Positions 1-7,837 of a DNA stretch of 27,926 bases are shown here, piece by piece. The stretch's first letter is position 1. The number at the start of each line of letters is the position of its first letter. This DNA comes from CAYJAQ01 sp964368275. Lineage in GTDB: Bacteria > Bacillota_I > Bacilli_A > ML615J-28 > CAG-313. Location of the stretch: positions 1 through 27,926 of the forward strand of contig CAYJAQ010000017.1 of NCBI GenBank assembly GCA_964368275.1. Reading direction: 5' to 3'. A program made the translations under genes and the position numbers. The notes below the pieces were generated by a model. That model made no database searches. It had not been told where the DNA came from and worked only from the letters and a program-made list of their open reading frames with translations.

Positions 1-268
1 TTAAGGAATGTTGAATGCGTAGTTTGTCTAGAGCGAAGATAAGGGAAAACTGCTTCAAAAATCCATAAAATATAGTCATTTTTGATGTTTGGATGTCAGC
101 CTACACAAATAATGGTTATTTTCTTAACACAAACATAATGAAGAAAAGAGGATATATACAATTCGTAAACCGATTGTTGAGGTTGTATCAGTCTTTTATA
201 AGAAATAAGTTTTTCGTAGAGTGCTTCAAAAAAGCATTGGTGATTTTTAGATAAGGAATGAAAATAAT
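1..268. other. Intergenic leader without a convincing gene
   Basis: No coding region is supported in the first 268 bases. A short hairpin (AGTGCTT, 220-226, with AAGCATT, 232-238, five-base loop) could be a weak terminator for a gene left of the window, but its T-tract is interrupted. The 11-mer TGCTTCAAAAA occurs twice (51-61 and 222-232), which may be chance in AT-rich DNA. A 38-codon open frame at 138-254 has no ribosome binding site and is not called. Confidence 0.4.
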
Positions 269-297
269 TAGACAAAAGAGCAGAAATTTGATATAAT
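269..297 (+). promoter_or_regulatory. Extended -10 promoter of the HD-GYP gene
   Basis: TAGACA (269-274) and TATAAT (292-297) are separated by 17 bases, and TG-A directly precedes the -10 box. The predicted start near 304 leaves a leader of about 100 nt. The same TAGACA-N17-TATAAT arrangement precedes the Hpt gene at 17601-17629. Confidence 0.75.
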
Positions 298-302
298 GTG
301 GG

Positions 303-404
303 TGTGAAAAATTAATTCATTGGTATATTACGCATATTAGAAAAAAGCGTTGTTTTAATAAGTAGGCAATTTCATGTGAATTATAAAGGATTAGAGGTAA
401 GATT
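303..404 (+). other. About 100-nt leader of the HD-GYP gene
   Basis: The leader between the predicted start and the coding region has some self-complementarity: AATTCA near its 5' end with TGAATT near its 3' end, and ACGC with GCGT inside. I compared it by eye with cyclic di-GMP riboswitch consensus features and saw none. The ribosome binding site AGAGGT lies at 393-398. Confidence 0.3.
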
Positions 405-1718
405 ATGATAGATATATTCAAGTATTGCAAAGTGCAGATAGCATTATTATTTATTTTATTCTTTATAGGCTATTTGTATATAAAGGATGGTAATCGTTTA
501 AGCAAGAAGTCAAAAGAGAAACATTGTAATCGCTTTTTTGATTGGTTATTTATTTTTGGAGAATTAGCGCTTTTGCTGGATGGATTAACTGCGTATACGG
601 TTAATCATTTGGAACAAATATCAACAACTGTTAATATGATAGTGCATCTAGCATATTTGCTTGCTTATCAAGGATTCATTTTTCTTCACTTATTGTACTG
701 GCTCTCTTCTACCGATGCTTTACCAAAAAAATTGTGGAGTAAATTATTTGTTTATATGCCAATTGTTATATCAGCAGTTTTAACTTCGGTTTTTATTAAC
801 AAAATTGATTATCAAATAGGTGTATATACTAATTATTCTATCGGTGTGCCTGCAGTAATTTCTTATATTGCAATTGGTTTTTACGGCTTATTCACTTTAG
901 TTACCTTTTGGATTAAAAGATTTTATATCCAAAAAAATAAAAGAACAGCTTATATTGTAGCCTTAATTACAGTTTGGTTGATTTTAGCTATTCAAGTTGT
1001 ATTTAATGAGACATTAGTCTCATCAATAGCGGTTGGCATTGTGATAATAAGCATTTATTTGTGTATGGAGAACCCATTGATAAAGTTTTTAGAATATTAT
1101 CATAGTGAAATGGTAATGGGATTTGCGACTTTAGTCGAAAATAAAGATGGTAGTACTGGTGATCATATTAGAAGATCATCTGCGTATGCGGTCTTGATTG
1201 CTGAAGAATTAAGAAAAAATCCCCAATATAAATCGATAATTACTAAAGATTACATTCTAAATTTAAAAAAAGCTGCTCCTATGCATGATATTGGCAAAAT
1301 TGGAATCCCCGATAATATTTTACAAAAACCTGGTAAATTGACAAATGAAGAATTTGAAACCATGAAAAAGCATCCAGAAATTGGAGATAAGATAATTATT
1401 GAAACTTTTGGACATCTTGATGATGATGATTATGAGAATATGGCTTCGCAGGTAGCTTATGGTCATCACGAAAAATGGAATGGTAAAGGTTATCCTAATC
1501 ATCTTCAAGGTACTGATATTCCCCTATGCGCTCGAATAATGGCGGTTGCTGATGTATTTGATGCTGTATCAATGAAGAGATGCTATCGAGACGCTATGCC
1601 TCTTGTTGTATGTTATAAAATAATTAAAGATGGAAAAGGCGAAGACTTTGATCCTGATGTTGTTGATGCTTTTTTTGCTAATTTAAAAAAAGTAGAAAAG
1701 ATTTACTATTCCGTTTAG
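405..1718 (+). CDS. 7TM membrane-anchored HD-GYP phosphodiesterase
   Basis: This 437-residue protein has about seven hydrophobic segments in residues 10-222, then a cytoplasmic HD-GYP domain (about 235-430). HD-GYP domains are metal-dependent phosphodiesterases that usually hydrolyse cyclic di-GMP. Visible motifs are STGDH (H254), the HD pair H294-D295 in HDIGK, and HH at 354-355 leading into WNGKGYP (358-364), so the metal site looks intact. The membrane part carries no domain I can name and may sense a ligand or simply anchor. AGAGGT (393-398) supports the start. The gene is transcribed from its own promoter. The GH3 gene follows after 102 bases with no clear terminator between, so read-through is possible. 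The family is confident; activity on cyclic di-GMP is inferred from family knowledge. Confidence 0.88.
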   Translation: MIDIFKYCKVQIALLFILFFIGYLYIKDGNRLSKKSKEKHCNRFFDWLFIFGELALLLDGLTAYTVNHLEQISTTVNMIVHLAYLLAYQGFIFLHLLYWLSSTDALPKKLWSKLFVYMPIVISAVLTSVFINKIDYQIGVYTNYSIGVPAVISYIAIGFYGLFTLVTFWIKRFYIQKNKRTAYIVALITVWLILAIQVVFNETLVSSIAVGIVIISIYLCMENPLIKFLEYYHSEMVMGFATLVENKDGSTGDHIRRSSAYAVLIAEELRKNPQYKSIITKDYILNLKKAAPMHDIGKIGIPDNILQKPGKLTNEEFETMKKHPEIGDKIIIETFGHLDDDDYENMASQVAYGHHEKWNGKGYPNHLQGTDIPLCARIMAVADVFDAVSMKRCYRDAMPLVVCYKIIKDGKGEDFDPDVVDAFFANLKKVEKIYYSV

Positions 1719-1820
1719 TGTATATTGATTCAATAGCGAAAATGCTAAAAAATAAAATAATGGAGACATGTGATTTAAGTAATTGAATATCAAGAATAAC
1801 CATTAATAAGAGGTGCTAAT

Positions 1821-3344
1821 ATGAAATATGTGATTACAGAAAATATGCTTTTGAGGAAAAAGATAAGACAACTTTCTAATGAAGAATTACTGAAAATTGT
1901 AGTGTGCCCTAACTACACAGAAAATAACATTAATGAGATTGCTGATACTTATTGTTTATTCATCCATCCCACTACACTAGATAAAGCTCGAAAAATAATG
2001 AAGCACATAAAAGAAAACATTACGCATCCAGTATTAATTGCATCTGATATGGAAGCAGGACCTGGTACTGCAATAGTAGGAGCAACTAGATTTTCATCAA
2101 TGAGGGCAATTAAGGAAACTAATGATGAAACTTTTGCTTATAAAGCTGGACAAATTGCTGCAATAGAAGCACTAGAAGCTGGATATAATTGGACTTTTGG
2201 TCCATGTGTTGATATTTTAGGAAATCATTTTTCGCCAATAACTTCTATAAGAAGTGCTGGTGAAGAATATCAAGATGTTATTAAATATACAACATCATAC
2301 GCGAAAGGAATTCAAGAAAATGGGATGATTGCAACTGCAAAACATTTTCCAGGCGATGGCAATTGTTTGTTTGATCAACATCTCACAACTTCCGTAAATC
2401 CGTTATCAAAAGCAGAATGGGATAAAACATATAGAAAAGTTTATCAAGAGATTATAGAATCTGGTATAAAATCAATTATGCCAGGGCATGTTTCTTTACC
2501 ATCATATGATAAAATAGATGAGAAAACTGGATTATATCCACCAGCAACTCTTTCATATAACTTATTAACGAAATTACTAAAAAATGATTTAGGTTTTGAG
2601 GGATTAATAATTTCTGATGCTACTGAGATGACAGGTTTTTGTGGATACGTAAATTATTTTGAAGCATGTGCAAGGTTTCTAGTATCCGGTGGAGATTGTT
2701 TGCTTTTTACTCACCCAACCGAAGAATTTATTAAAAACATGAGTGAATTTATTAAAAAAGGATATTTAACAAGAGAAACGCTTGAAGATAGAGCTTATCG
2801 AGTTCTTTGTTTTGTTGAAGATAATTATTGTACAAATTATAATCAATCATATAATAGTGAAGAACATCAAAAAGTATCAGATGAAGTTGTAAAAAAGTCA
2901 GTTAAAGTATATAGAAATAGGAATAATTTATTACCAATAAAAAGAAGAGGTTTAAAAATAGCTCATGTTGTTATTGCTAAGCAAATAGAAGCAGGCATTA
3001 CTGATGAGTTTACGCACCAATTAAAAAGATATGGAATTGTAACTGAATTGATTGATCCTGGATGTAACAAATTAAAAACAATCGCTAAATCTAAAGAATT
3101 CGATATAATTATAACAACGATTGGTTGCAGTCAGTGGTATGGAACTAACCAAATAACGCTATCGGGAACAATTGCTAGAAATATGATGAATGGTTGGATG
3201 AAATATGATACTCCAGTAGTATTTATAGTTTTTGGTAATCCATATATTCATGAAGAATATGATGCTTGTATTGATACTCTAATCTATACATACGGGTATG
3301 CAAATAAGACTATTGATGCAGTATTAAGTAAAATATTCAAATAA
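1821..3344 (+). CDS. GH3 glycosidase, beta-N-acetylhexosaminidase type
   Basis: A 507-residue glycoside hydrolase family 3 protein. The (beta/alpha)8 domain fills about residues 15-335, and a C-terminal alpha/beta domain (about 350-507) resembles the second domain of two-domain NagZ/YbbD-like enzymes. The family signature appears as KHFPGDG (174-180) followed by DQH (185-187). The candidate catalytic nucleophile is D266 in IISDAT. The Asp-His pair after the signature is what NagZ-type enzymes use as acid/base. There is no signal peptide, so the protein is predicted cytoplasmic and could act in recycling of amino-sugar wall fragments or imported glycosides. AAGAGGTG just upstream fixes the start. 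No sugar transporter or other carbohydrate gene is adjacent, so the substrate cannot be deduced. Fold and family are confident; specificity is not. Confidence 0.8.
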   Translation: MKYVITENMLLRKKIRQLSNEELLKIVVCPNYTENNINEIADTYCLFIHPTTLDKARKIMKHIKENITHPVLIASDMEAGPGTAIVGATRFSSMRAIKETNDETFAYKAGQIAAIEALEAGYNWTFGPCVDILGNHFSPITSIRSAGEEYQDVIKYTTSYAKGIQENGMIATAKHFPGDGNCLFDQHLTTSVNPLSKAEWDKTYRKVYQEIIESGIKSIMPGHVSLPSYDKIDEKTGLYPPATLSYNLLTKLLKNDLGFEGLIISDATEMTGFCGYVNYFEACARFLVSGGDCLLFTHPTEEFIKNMSEFIKKGYLTRETLEDRAYRVLCFVEDNYCTNYNQSYNSEEHQKVSDEVVKKSVKVYRNRNNLLPIKRRGLKIAHVVIAKQIEAGITDEFTHQLKRYGIVTELIDPGCNKLKTIAKSKEFDIIITTIGCSQWYGTNQITLSGTIARNMMNGWMKYDTPVVFIVFGNPYIHEEYDACIDTLIYTYGYANKTIDAVLSKIFK

Positions 3345-3469
3345 AAAGATTAATTATCGAAGGGTTATAGGAGCATTCGGAAAGTAAATATTGTATTGAT
3401 AATCTATTAATAAGGCTCTCATCAATTGTAACACAACTATAAAAGCATAGTCACTTTGCTATTAATGGC

Positions 3470-3498
3470 TTTACGCTGAGTTTTAGGCGTGTTATAAT
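3470..3498 (+). promoter_or_regulatory. Promoter of the small membrane protein gene
   Basis: TTTACG (3470-3475) and TATAAT (3493-3498) with a 17-base spacer. The predicted start near 3505 leaves a leader of about 35 nt containing AGGGAGGT (3526-3533). Confidence 0.7.
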
Positions 3499-3538
3499 TT
3501 TAGTGTAAAACATATTAAATGTTTTAGGGAGGTAAAAT

Positions 3539-4069
3539 TTGAAAAATACAAAATTGATTATTACTATTTCTGCGGCAATATTACTTATGCTAAGTGGATT
3601 AATGCTTGGTATAATGGGAGGAAAAATATTCGCGGAGAGTGTTGATTTAGTTGTTGTGGGAACTGGCTCAAGTTCAGCAGCAGCGACTGAAGATGCACTG
3701 GAAAAGCTAATGGAGCAAATTATGCCAGCCGCAATAGCAACTTCATTTATTATGTGTGGAGTAGCTTTATTGGTATTTGGTATTTTACTAGCTACTAAAT
3801 TAAAAGATAAAATAACTGGCGAAGTTAAAAACAATAAAGTTATTAAGATTATTGCAATTATACTTGTGGCTGTATGTTTATTTGATACACTAACTGCCCA
3901 AATGTATATTGACGAGCCAGTAGCACTAAAAGTACCCTCATTAATCTTGTTAGTTCTTACATTAGGGTTATTGATTGCTTCAGTTGTTATAAATGGCACA
4001 CCTGTTTATGCAAGTTCATCACCTTATAATAATTACGAAGTAACTGATGATTCAGACAAAGAGCAATAA
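3539..4069 (+). CDS. Small four-helix membrane protein, unknown function
   Basis: A 176-residue protein I do not recognise. It has about four hydrophobic segments (roughly residues 7-31, 63-85, 102-117 and 131-151). An Ala/Ser-rich stretch with an acidic helix separates the first two, and the tail is polar and acidic. The start codon is TTG, chosen because AGGGAGGT lies five bases upstream and the -10 box is well placed. The gene is a single unit: its own promoter precedes it and a clear terminator follows at 4107-4130. A long open frame exists on the opposite strand, but it has no ribosome binding site and lies on the wrong side of this promoter. Neighbours give no functional hint. Confidence 0.72.
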   Translation: MKNTKLIITISAAILLMLSGLMLGIMGGKIFAESVDLVVVGTGSSSAAATEDALEKLMEQIMPAAIATSFIMCGVALLVFGILLATKLKDKITGEVKNNKVIKIIAIILVAVCLFDTLTAQMYIDEPVALKVPSLILLVLTLGLLIASVVINGTPVYASSSPYNNYEVTDDSDKEQ

Positions 4070-4102
4070 TTAAATAACTAATAAATCTTAAGAATAATAA
4101 TC

Positions 4103-4130
4103 AAAGAGCAAGGCGTATGCTTTGCTTTTT
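4103..4130 (+). terminator. Intrinsic terminator after the small membrane protein gene
   Basis: An eight-pair stem AGCAAGGC (4107-4114) with GCTTTGCT (4119-4126), loop GTAT, runs into a T-tract ending at 4130. Confidence 0.8.
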
Positions 4131-4201
4131 ATAATAGCAATACATATGCATAATGCGAAATCGTTTTCAAGATTATTTTTGTTTTATTTACTTTTATTTT
4201 A

Positions 4202-4210
4202 TGATATAGT
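4202..4210 (+). promoter_or_regulatory. Extended -10 promoter of the purine salvage operon
   Basis: TG-A-TATAGT (4202-4210) is an extended -10 element placed about 30 bases before the riboswitch aptamer. The hexamer 17 bases upstream (TTTTAT, 4182-4187) is a poor -35 box, so recognition would rely on the TGn motif. Confidence 0.5.
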
Positions 4211-4241
4211 ATATGTGTAAATAAAAATATTGATAATTTAC

Positions 4242-4306
4242 CCAATATATACCTTCATATAATGGCGAAGGCGTCTCTACCGTGTTGTCTAAAACGCGAC
4301 TATTGG
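4242..4306 (+). ncRNA. Purine (guanine-class) riboswitch aptamer
   Basis: The three-helix purine aptamer can be drawn directly. P1 is CCAATA (4242-4247) with TATTGG (4301-4306). J1/2 begins TATA. P2 is CCTTC (4252-4256) with GAAGG (4267-4271). J2/3 holds the conserved TCTCTAC run (4274-4280). P3 is CGTGTT (4281-4286) with AACGCG (4293-4298). J3/1 is A-C, and C4300 is the base that pairs with the ligand, indicating guanine rather than adenine. The loops are unusual: L2 is ten bases (GG at 4264-4265 retained) and L3 reads GTCTAA instead of the usual CCGTAAA, so the kissing contact is probably weakened. The xpt gene and purine transporter downstream agree with the call. Confidence 0.85.
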
Positions 4307-4319
4307 AAATACTATTTAG

Positions 4320-4349
4320 TTGTACACTACATTTGTTGTGCAATTTTTT
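4320..4349 (+). terminator. First terminator of the riboswitch expression platform
   Basis: TTGTACA (4320-4326) pairs with TGTGCAA (4337-4343), including one G-T pair, and is followed by six T (4344-4349). It lies 13 bases after P1. It can act as a terminator alone or alternate with another fold. Confidence 0.6.
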
Positions 4350-4355
4350 AGTTTT

Positions 4356-4390
4356 TCGATAGTTTAAGGCTATCGATTTTTTTATTTTTT
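4356..4390 (+). terminator. Second terminator of the riboswitch expression platform
   Basis: A seven-pair stem TCGATAG (4356-4362) with CTATCGA (4370-4376), loop TTTAAGG, is followed by T7-A-T6 (4377-4390) and then directly by the xpt ribosome binding site. ATAGT at 4360-4364 can pair with ACTAT at 4299-4303 (the 3' side of P1) or 4311-4315. This offers a simple antiterminator when guanine is absent. The switch mechanism is inferred. Confidence 0.75.
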
Positions 4391-4399
4391 AGAGGTGTT

Positions 4400-4972
4400 A
4401 TGAAAGAACTAGAAGAAAGAATAATTAAAGAAGGCAAATTGTTAGGGAATGACATTTTAAAAGTAGGAAGTTTTTTGAATCAACAAGTAGATATTAATCT
4501 ATTGAAAAACATGGCGAAAAATGTTAAAAGTTTATTTACTGAAGGAGTTACTAAAATATTGACAATTGAAGCATCGGGCATTCCTTTTGCTTGTGCGATA
4601 GCTATGGAATATGATGTTCCACTAGTTTTTGCTAAAAAAAGTAAAACCGCAAATCTTTCTGGTGAACTAGTTAGTGCTACGGTCTATTCATTTACCCACA
4701 AAGAGGAAAACCAAATATTTGTTTCAAAAGAATATATTAAAAGTACGGATAAAGTTTTAATTGCTGATGATTTTCTTGCTAATGGTCAAGCATTACAAGG
4801 ATTAATCGAAATTGTTGAGAAGTGTGGTGCTAAGGTTTCGGGCTGTGTTGTCCAAATCGAAAAAGAGTACCAAAATGGGGGTAATGCCTTACGTGCTAAG
4901 GGCTATCGCGTTGAAGCTTTAGCAAGCATTAAGGAAATATCAGAAAACACCATAAAATTTAATTTACAATAG
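4400..4972 (+). CDS. xpt: Xanthine phosphoribosyltransferase
   Basis: This 190-residue protein has the standard length and motifs of Xpt, which makes XMP from xanthine and PRPP. The PRPP-binding motif reads VLIADDFLANGQA (about residues 119-131), nearly identical to the textbook Xpt motif. The N-terminal stretch with KLLGNDILKVGSFLNQQ is also typical of the family. AGAGGTG (4391-4397) sits immediately after the riboswitch terminator and fixes the start. The gene is first in an operon with a purine-type ABC importer and a GMP synthase core, so its XMP product could pass straight to GuaA. Control is expected to be transcriptional termination when guanine is plentiful. Confidence is high. Confidence 0.95.
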   Translation: MKELEERIIKEGKLLGNDILKVGSFLNQQVDINLLKNMAKNVKSLFTEGVTKILTIEASGIPFACAIAMEYDVPLVFAKKSKTANLSGELVSATVYSFTHKEENQIFVSKEYIKSTDKVLIADDFLANGQALQGLIEIVEKCGAKVSGCVVQIEKEYQNGGNALRAKGYRVEALASIKEISENTIKFNLQ

Positions 4973-4981
4973 GAGGAAATT

Positions 4982-6169
4982 ATGAAAAAGTTTTTTAGTT
5001 TATTGGTTGTTGTTTTAGTTTCTGTGTCTGCATTATTTTTAACATCTTGTGAAAAAGAAAAAGAATTTAAAGTTGGTTTAATTTGTTTGCATGATGAGAG
5101 TTCTACTTATGATAAGAATTTCATTGACTCAATGTACAGAGCTCTTGATAATTTAGGTTTAAAAGAAAGTCAATTAGAATTAGTTACAGGTATTGGCGAA
5201 GATGAAGAATGCTACCAAAAAGCATCTGAACTTGCTCAAACTTGTGATATCGTTTTTGCTGATTCTTTTGGTCATGAAGACTTCATGATTAAAGCAGCTA
5301 AGGAAAACAAAGATGTATATTTCTGTCATGCTACAGGAACAAAAGCACATACTCAAAAATTAGATAACTATTTCAATGCTTTTGCTTCAATATATGAAGG
5401 AAGATATCTTGCAGGTATTGCTGCAGGTATGAAATTAAATGAAATGATCGCTAATAAGACTATCACTGCTGAACAAGCAGTTGTTGGTTATGTTGGTGCA
5501 TTCCCATACGCTGAAGTTGTTTCTGGTTATAGTGCATTCTACCTAGGTGTTAAGAGCGTTTGCCCTTCTGCTACAATGAAAGTAAGATATACTACAAGCT
5601 GGTATGATTATGATAAAGAAAAATCTGCTGCTGAAGCTTTAGTTAATACTGATAAATGCGTTTTAATTAGTCAACATGCTGACTCATATGGTGCTCCTGA
5701 AGCTTGTGAGAGAATGGGCGTTCCTAACGTTACATACAATGGTACAACTGTTTCTAAGTGCCCTAATACATATGTTGTTTCAAGTAAAATTGACTGGACT
5801 CCATATTATGAAAAGATGATCGATGCAAAAATGAATGGTACTGCTGTTGTTGAAAAAGATTATACTGGTACCATTGCAACTGGTTCTGTTAAACTAGATA
5901 CAGTTGGTTCATTTGCTGCTAATGGTACTCAAGCTGCAATTGATGCTGCACGCGAAAAATTAGCTGCTGGTACATTACATGTATTTGATACATCTACATT
6001 CACAGTTGGCGGAAAAACACTAACTAGTTATCTTGCTGACGTTGATGATTTTGGCGATTTCAAGCCAGAAACAGAAGTAATTGCAGATGGCTATTTCCAT
6101 GAATCTGAATATCGTTCTGCACCTTATTTTGATTTAAGAATTGATGGAATTACTGAATTAAATTCATAA
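4982..6169 (+). CDS. BMP/Med-family nucleoside-binding lipoprotein
   Basis: A 395-residue substrate-binding lipoprotein of the basic membrane protein (BMP/PnrA/Med) family, the receptor of purine-nucleoside ABC importers. A lipoprotein signal peptide (residues 1-22) ends in LTSC, with C23 as the lipidation site. The mature part begins KVGLICLHDESSTYDKNF, typical of the first BMP strand and helix, and the later GIAAGM region is also characteristic. The gene starts ten bases after xpt with AGGAGGAAATT. It is followed by a hairpin terminator that would let it be made in excess over the membrane parts of the transporter. The ligand is probably guanosine, inosine or a related purine, inferred from the operon. 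Confidence 0.88.
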   Translation: MKKFFSLLVVVLVSVSALFLTSCEKEKEFKVGLICLHDESSTYDKNFIDSMYRALDNLGLKESQLELVTGIGEDEECYQKASELAQTCDIVFADSFGHEDFMIKAAKENKDVYFCHATGTKAHTQKLDNYFNAFASIYEGRYLAGIAAGMKLNEMIANKTITAEQAVVGYVGAFPYAEVVSGYSAFYLGVKSVCPSATMKVRYTTSWYDYDKEKSAAEALVNTDKCVLISQHADSYGAPEACERMGVPNVTYNGTTVSKCPNTYVVSSKIDWTPYYEKMIDAKMNGTAVVEKDYTGTIATGSVKLDTVGSFAANGTQAAIDAAREKLAAGTLHVFDTSTFTVGGKTLTSYLADVDDFGDFKPETEVIADGYFHESEYRSAPYFDLRIDGITELNS

Positions 6170-6185
6170 TATAATAACATTATTA

Positions 6186-6212
6186 GGCAGAACACGTTTT
6201 CTGCCTTTATGT
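6186..6212 (+). terminator. Partial terminator inside the purine operon
   Basis: GGCAGAA (6186-6192) pairs with TTCTGCC (6199-6205), loop CACGTT, followed by an interrupted T-tract. It sits between the binding-protein gene and the ATPase gene, where many binding-protein transporter operons have an attenuating hairpin that leaves excess receptor mRNA. Confidence 0.65.
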
Positions 6213-6247
6213 TTTGTTAATACCAAATAAATCTTAGGAGAAAAAGC

Positions 6248-7837
6248 ATGGCAAAAAAAGAGATTAAATTGGAATTAAGAAATATTTCTAAGCACTTCAA
6301 AGGTATTTATGCTAACAAGAATATAAATCTAGACCTATATAAAGGTGAGATTTTGTCAATTCTTGGTGAGAATGGTTCAGGTAAGACAACCCTTATGAAT
6401 GTACTATCAGGTATTTATACTCCTGATAATGGTAAAATATACATTGATTCAAAACGAGTAGATCTACACTCACCCAAAGATGCTTTTGCATATGGTATAG
6501 GTATGGTACATCAACATTTTCAACTTGTTGATATATTTACAGCATTAGAAAATATAATTCTTGGTTCTAAAGAAAGTGGTAGTAAGAAAGAAGCTGCTGA
6601 CAAAGTTATGAATATCGCTGAAAAGTATGGATTTAATATTGACTTAAAGAAGAAAATTCATAACATGTCAGTTTCTGAAAAACAGACTGTTGAAATAATA
6701 AAAGTGTTATATCGTAATGTAGACATTTTAATCCTTGATGAGCCTACTGCAGTATTAACTCCTCAAGAAATTGAAAAACTATTTAACGTTATTAGAAAAA
6801 TGCGTGATGATAACAAATCAATTATTATTATTACGCATAAATTAAATGAAGTATTAAGTGTTTCTGATCGTGTTTCTATTCTTCGAAAAGGTGAATATAT
6901 TACTACCTTAAATACGAAAGAAACTAATGAAACTGAATTAACAAGTTACATGATTGGTAAAAAAATCGATTTAAACTTAGAAAGATTAAAAATTAATGCG
7001 ACGGCACCTATTCTTGAAATTCGTAATCTTAATATTATGAAAGATGATGGAACTCAGGCAATAAAAGATTTAAATTTCTTTTTGCGCGGTGGCCAAATAT
7101 TAGGGGTTGCTGGTATTGCGGGATGCGGCCAAAAGGAACTTTGTGAGGCAATCGTTGGTTTAAGAGAATATAAGGGTTCAATAACTCATTTTGGCAAATC
7201 AATTGCTGGGTACACTTCGGAACAAATTAAGGAAATGGGGATACGCATGAGTTTTATTCCTGAAGATCGCCTTGGGTTAGGACTTGCTCCTAACTTATCG
7301 ATTGCTGATAATTTGATGCTGAAAGATTATAAGAAGAATAAAGGTATTTTTGTTGATCGTGAATCTGCGCGAGTTGATGCAAAGAATTTAATTGAACGAT
7401 ATAATATTCAAACTCAATCGGTCGAAACACCAGTAAAAAATCTAAGCGGTGGTAACATTCAAAAAGTATTATTAGGACGTGAGATTGGTAGTGATCCAAA
7501 CGTAATCATCACCGCCTACCCGGTTAGAGGATTGGACATTAATTCTTCATATATGATTTATGATATATTAAATGAAGAAAAAGCCAAGAATACAGCAATG
7601 CTATTTATTGGTGAAGATCTTGATGTTCTAATTGCATTTTGTGATAAGATTATGGTTCTATGTGAAGGCGAAAATATGGGTATTGTTCATACCAAAGATA
7701 CAACTAAAGAAGAGATTGGTTTAATGATGACAGGAACTAAAAATCTTTTAAAACTAGAACCACAAAAGAAATATGGGTTTGCTCCTGATTCAATGATTGG
7801 AGAAGAACAAAGCCAAATGGGAAAGGTGGGTAAGTAA
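6248..7837 (+). CDS. Twin-domain ATPase of purine nucleoside ABC importer
   Basis: A 529-residue protein with two fused nucleotide-binding domains, as in NupO/YufO and RbsA. Domain 1 (about 6-240) has Walker A GENGSGKT (40-47), a divergent signature SVSEKQ (141-146), Walker B ending in D164-E165, and switch H197. Domain 2 (about 255-500) has the degenerate P-loop AGIAGCGQKE and a complete LSGGN signature (399-403). Its Walker B end reads YPVRGLD with no catalytic Glu. This asymmetry is normal for the class and means only one ATP site is fully catalytic. The protein energises the two permeases that follow: its TAA is directly abutted by the next ATG. AGGAG at 6236-6240 supports the start. Confidence 0.92.
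   Translation: MAKKEIKLELRNISKHFKGIYANKNINLDLYKGEILSILGENGSGKTTLMNVLSGIYTPDNGKIYIDSKRVDLHSPKDAFAYGIGMVHQHFQLVDIFTALENIILGSKESGSKKEAADKVMNIAEKYGFNIDLKKKIHNMSVSEKQTVEIIKVLYRNVDILILDEPTAVLTPQEIEKLFNVIRKMRDDNKSIIIITHKLNEVLSVSDRVSILRKGEYITTLNTKETNETELTSYMIGKKIDLNLERLKINATAPILEIRNLNIMKDDGTQAIKDLNFFLRGGQILGVAGIAGCGQKELCEAIVGLREYKGSITHFGKSIAGYTSEQIKEMGIRMSFIPEDRLGLGLAPNLSIADNLMLKDYKKNKGIFVDRESARVDAKNLIERYNIQTQSVETPVKNLSGGNIQKVLLGREIGSDPNVIITAYPVRGLDINSSYMIYDILNEEKAKNTAMLFIGEDLDVLIAFCDKIMVLCEGENMGIVHTKDTTKEEIGLMMTGTKNLLKLEPQKKYGFAPDSMIGEEQSQMGKVGK

Noticed and set aside
138..254. A 38-codon basic open frame starting ATG 138.
   Set aside because: No ribosome binding site and no promoter, and the frame ends just before the next promoter.
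303..404. Leader of the HD-GYP gene considered as a cyclic di-GMP riboswitch.
   Set aside because: None of the conserved class I or II sequence blocks is visible.
2340..2400. GH3 signature reads KHFPGDG where NagZ has KHFPGHG.
   Set aside because: The Asp-Gly followed by DQH recurs, as far as I recall, in a whole GH3 subfamily of Firmicutes, so it looks like subfamily variation and not loss of activity.
3451..3999. A 182-codon minus-strand frame opposite the small membrane protein gene.
   Set aside because: It mirrors a supported plus-strand gene with promoter, binding site and terminator, and has none of these itself.
4242..4306. A first alignment suggested a purine riboswitch with P2 deleted, like the variant guanine classes.
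   Set aside because: Shifting P1 outward to CCAATA/TATTGG restores a normal P2 (CCTTC/GAAGG) and a consistent three-way junction.
7080..7640. Degenerate P-loop and missing Walker B Glu in the second ATPase domain.
   Set aside because: This asymmetry is the norm for twin-ATPase importers of this class.
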